DNA of 6,577 nucleotides, taken from Phycisphaeraceae bacterium. Its GTDB lineage: Bacteria; Planctomycetota; Phycisphaerae; Phycisphaerales; Phycisphaeraceae. Within the stretch, counting starts at the first letter, position 1, and each line of letters opens with the position of its first letter. The stretch is taken from the NCBI GenBank assembly GCA_016763955.1, contig JAESSU010000208.1:1-6577 (forward strand), read 5' to 3'. Made by a program: the position numbers and the translations under genes. The notes under the pieces were generated by a model that was given only the letters and a program-made list of their open reading frames with translations, ran no database searches and was not told the DNA's origin. Below, piece by piece: positions 5,874 through 6,577 of the stretch.

Positions 5874-6143
5874 ATGCTGGTGCTATCGCGTCAGCGCGAC
5901 GAAACAATCATGATCGGCGACGAGATCGAAATCACCGTCGTCGACATCCGTGGTGACAAGGTTCGATTAGGGATCAATGCCCCACGATCAATTCAAGTCC
6001 ACCGTAAAGAGGTGTACGAAGCGATCAAGGCAGAGAACACCCAAGCGAGCCAAGTACAAGTGGATGATTTAAACGTCGCCAACCAAAACCTGAGGAAAAG
6101 GGGCAAGACACCTGACACCTTGCCTGATACTCAGCAGAAATAA
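5874..6143 (+). CDS. csrA: Carbon storage regulator CsrA, with extended C-terminal tail
   Basis: CsrA is a small dimeric RNA-binding protein that represses translation by covering GGA-containing ribosome binding sites; in FliW-bearing bacteria a main target is flagellin mRNA. The first 55 residues are canonical: [20 protein letters not shown], then [10 protein letters not shown] and [10 protein letters not shown]. The RNA-contacting Leu4 and Arg44 are both present. The protein has 89 residues, against about 61 in Escherichia coli and about 74 in Bacillus subtilis. The extra polar tail (about 56-89) includes [17 protein letters not shown]-terminal extension is known to take part in FliW binding, so it fits the neighbouring fliW. 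The frame opens upstream at a GTG (5802), but the universal MLVLSR start and AGGAG at 5861-5865, 8 bases before ATG 5874, fix the start. The leader has a GGA-hexaloop hairpin, so autoregulation is likely. Confidence 0.96.
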   Translation: MLVLSRQRDETIMIGDEIEITVVDIRGDKVRLGINAPRSIQVHRKEVYEAIKAENTQASQVQVDDLNVANQNLRKRGKTPDTLPDTQQK

Positions 6144-6180
6144 ATTAACGTTGCCTGCAAGGTCTTGCTTAATGCAAAGC

Positions 6181-6206
6181 TAAACAGGTGGAAAAGGAAA
6201 CGATGA
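6181..6206 (+). promoter_or_regulatory. Candidate sigma-28 (FliA) promoter for flagellin
   Basis: TAAA at 6181-6184 and AACGATGA at 6199-6206 resemble the flagellar sigma factor elements TAAA and GCCGATAA. The CGAT core is conserved, but the spacing is 14 rather than the usual 15, and the GC before CGAT is AA. The implied transcript would start near 6213 and carry a leader of about 78 bases. This is the only reasonable match before the flagellin gene, and late flagellin genes commonly use this sigma factor. Evidence is moderate at best. Confidence 0.35.
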
Positions 6207-6232
6207 AACGCAAAAAAACAAAACACTGTATA

Positions 6233-6244
6233 GACTATATAGTC
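6233..6244 (+). repeat. 12-bp perfect palindrome GACTATATAGTC in the flagellin leader
   Basis: A perfect dyad lies 46 bases before the flagellin start. It could be an operator, part of an AT-rich promoter (TATAGA at 6229-6234 resembles a -10 element), or an RNA hairpin with a 4-bp stem. It is the first of three successive dyads before the gene. Confidence 0.4.
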
Positions 6245-6252
6245 AAGCGCGT

Positions 6253-6269
6253 TGATCGTGTTGCGATCA
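6253..6269 (+). promoter_or_regulatory. Hairpin in the flagellin leader, upstream of the ribosome binding site
   Basis: TGATCG (6253-6258) and CGATCA (6264-6269) form a perfect 6-bp stem with loop TGTTG. It ends one base before the GGA hairpin at 6271, so the two could stack. No GGA is in the loop, so it is unlikely to be a second CsrA site by itself. Confidence 0.45.
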
Positions 6270-6270
6270 C

Positions 6271-6290
6271 GACAATCAAGGAGGATTGTC
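6271..6290 (+). promoter_or_regulatory. Shine-Dalgarno hairpin of flagellin with hexaloop AAGGAG, candidate CsrA site
   Basis: GACAATC (6271-6277) and GATTGTC (6284-6290) form a perfect 7-bp stem closing the hexaloop AAGGAG. The ribosome binding site AGGAGG is 6279-6284, with a 6-base spacer, and the hairpin ends at the base before ATG 6291. The ribosome site is therefore displayed in a loop that exactly suits CsrA (ANGGAN). CsrA binding would block translation initiation directly, as known for the Bacillus hag leader. The structure is read directly; the function is inferred from the csrA and fliW neighbours. Confidence 0.7.
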
Positions 6291-6577
6291 ATGTCGAGAA
6301 TTAATAATAATATCGGATCACTCGTCGCTCAACGGAACTTGGCTAGATCAAACAATAGTTTGGAAACTAGTCTTGCTCGGTTAAGCACTGGCTTAAGTAT
6401 CAACCGCGGTGCGGATAACCCCGCTGGTTTGATCGTCTCTGAACGTTTGAGATCTGAGATATCAAGCATTTCACAAGCAATGAGCAACATCGAGCGAGCG
6501 TCTAACGTTATCGCTACGACGGAATCAGCGCTTGCGGAGATTTCAAACCTGTTGGTCGATCTTGTTTATCCATTACT
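6291..6577 (+). CDS. fliC: Flagellin, N-terminal part (3' end outside window)
   Basis: Flagellin is the filament subunit, exported and polymerised outside the cell. The frame is open from ATG 6291 to the window end (95 codons). It has the conserved flagellin D0/D1 start MSRINNNIGSLVAQRNLARS, then LETSLARLSTGLSINRGADN and PAGLIVSERLRSEI, followed by the helix with NIERASNVIATTESALAEIS. The strong AGGAGG ribosome binding site sits in a hairpin loop. The last visible residues read NLLVDLVYPL, where flagellins usually continue LLxxLQxLV. The final 10-15 bases may therefore be natural variation or a sequence-end error. The gene is 147 bases after csrA and probably has its own promoter. The family is certain; the paralogue name (fliC, fla or hag) is a convention. 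Confidence 0.95.
   Translation, partial: MSRINNNIGSLVAQRNLARSNNSLETSLARLSTGLSINRGADNPAGLIVSERLRSEISSISQAMSNIERASNVIATTESALAEISNLLVDLVYPL

Noticed and set aside
6144..6180. Terminator after csrA (GCAAG/CTTGC and TTGC/GCAA pairings)
   Set aside because: Stems of 4-5 bp, loop too small in one form, and no T tract follows. No intrinsic terminator can be supported.

Overview
The window is one stretch of late flagellar genes, all on the + strand. The order is flgI (3' end), flgJ-type rod-binding gene, flgN (in two frames), flgK, flgL, fliW, csrA and flagellin (5' end). FlgI is a P-ring protein, so the organism has an outer membrane. Three features resemble flagellar loci of Planctomycetota: fliW-csrA beside a P-ring gene, a very long FlgL with flagellin-IN-like repeats, and a flagellin beginning MSRINNN with RGADNPAGLIVSE. 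That assignment is an inference from gene content and protein style; other FliW/CsrA-bearing Gram-negative phyla remain possible.

Layout. Bases 2-481 hold the end of FlgI. Bases 553-957 encode a muramidase-less FlgJ-like protein. Bases 950-1461 hold a FlgN-like export chaperone split into two overlapping frames at an A6 run, which one base would repair. FlgK (1482-3182) and FlgL (3202-5169) are the hook-filament junction proteins. FlgL is about twice the usual size because of three degenerate modules of roughly 80-100 residues. After flgL comes a 148-base leader, then fliW (true start about 5318), a 109-base leader, csrA (true start 5874, with a long C-terminal tail), a 147-base leader, and flagellin from 6291 running off the window.

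How the genes work together. FlgI and FlgJ complete the rod and rings, FlgN escorts FlgK and FlgL, FlgK/FlgL form the junction, and flagellin builds the filament. FliW, CsrA and flagellin are the three members of the known partner-switch in which CsrA represses flagellin mRNA and FliW, when free of flagellin, antagonises CsrA.

The most interesting signal is non-coding. Each of the three leaders contains a hairpin presenting GGA, the CsrA recognition core, in its loop. The csrA and flagellin hairpins share one architecture: a perfect 7-bp stem and a hexaloop of form ANGGAN. The flagellin hairpin contains the Shine-Dalgarno sequence and ends at the base before the start codon. This suggests that CsrA controls flagellin, itself and possibly its antagonist FliW. 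No tRNA, rRNA, CRISPR array, insertion sequence or convincing intrinsic terminator was seen.
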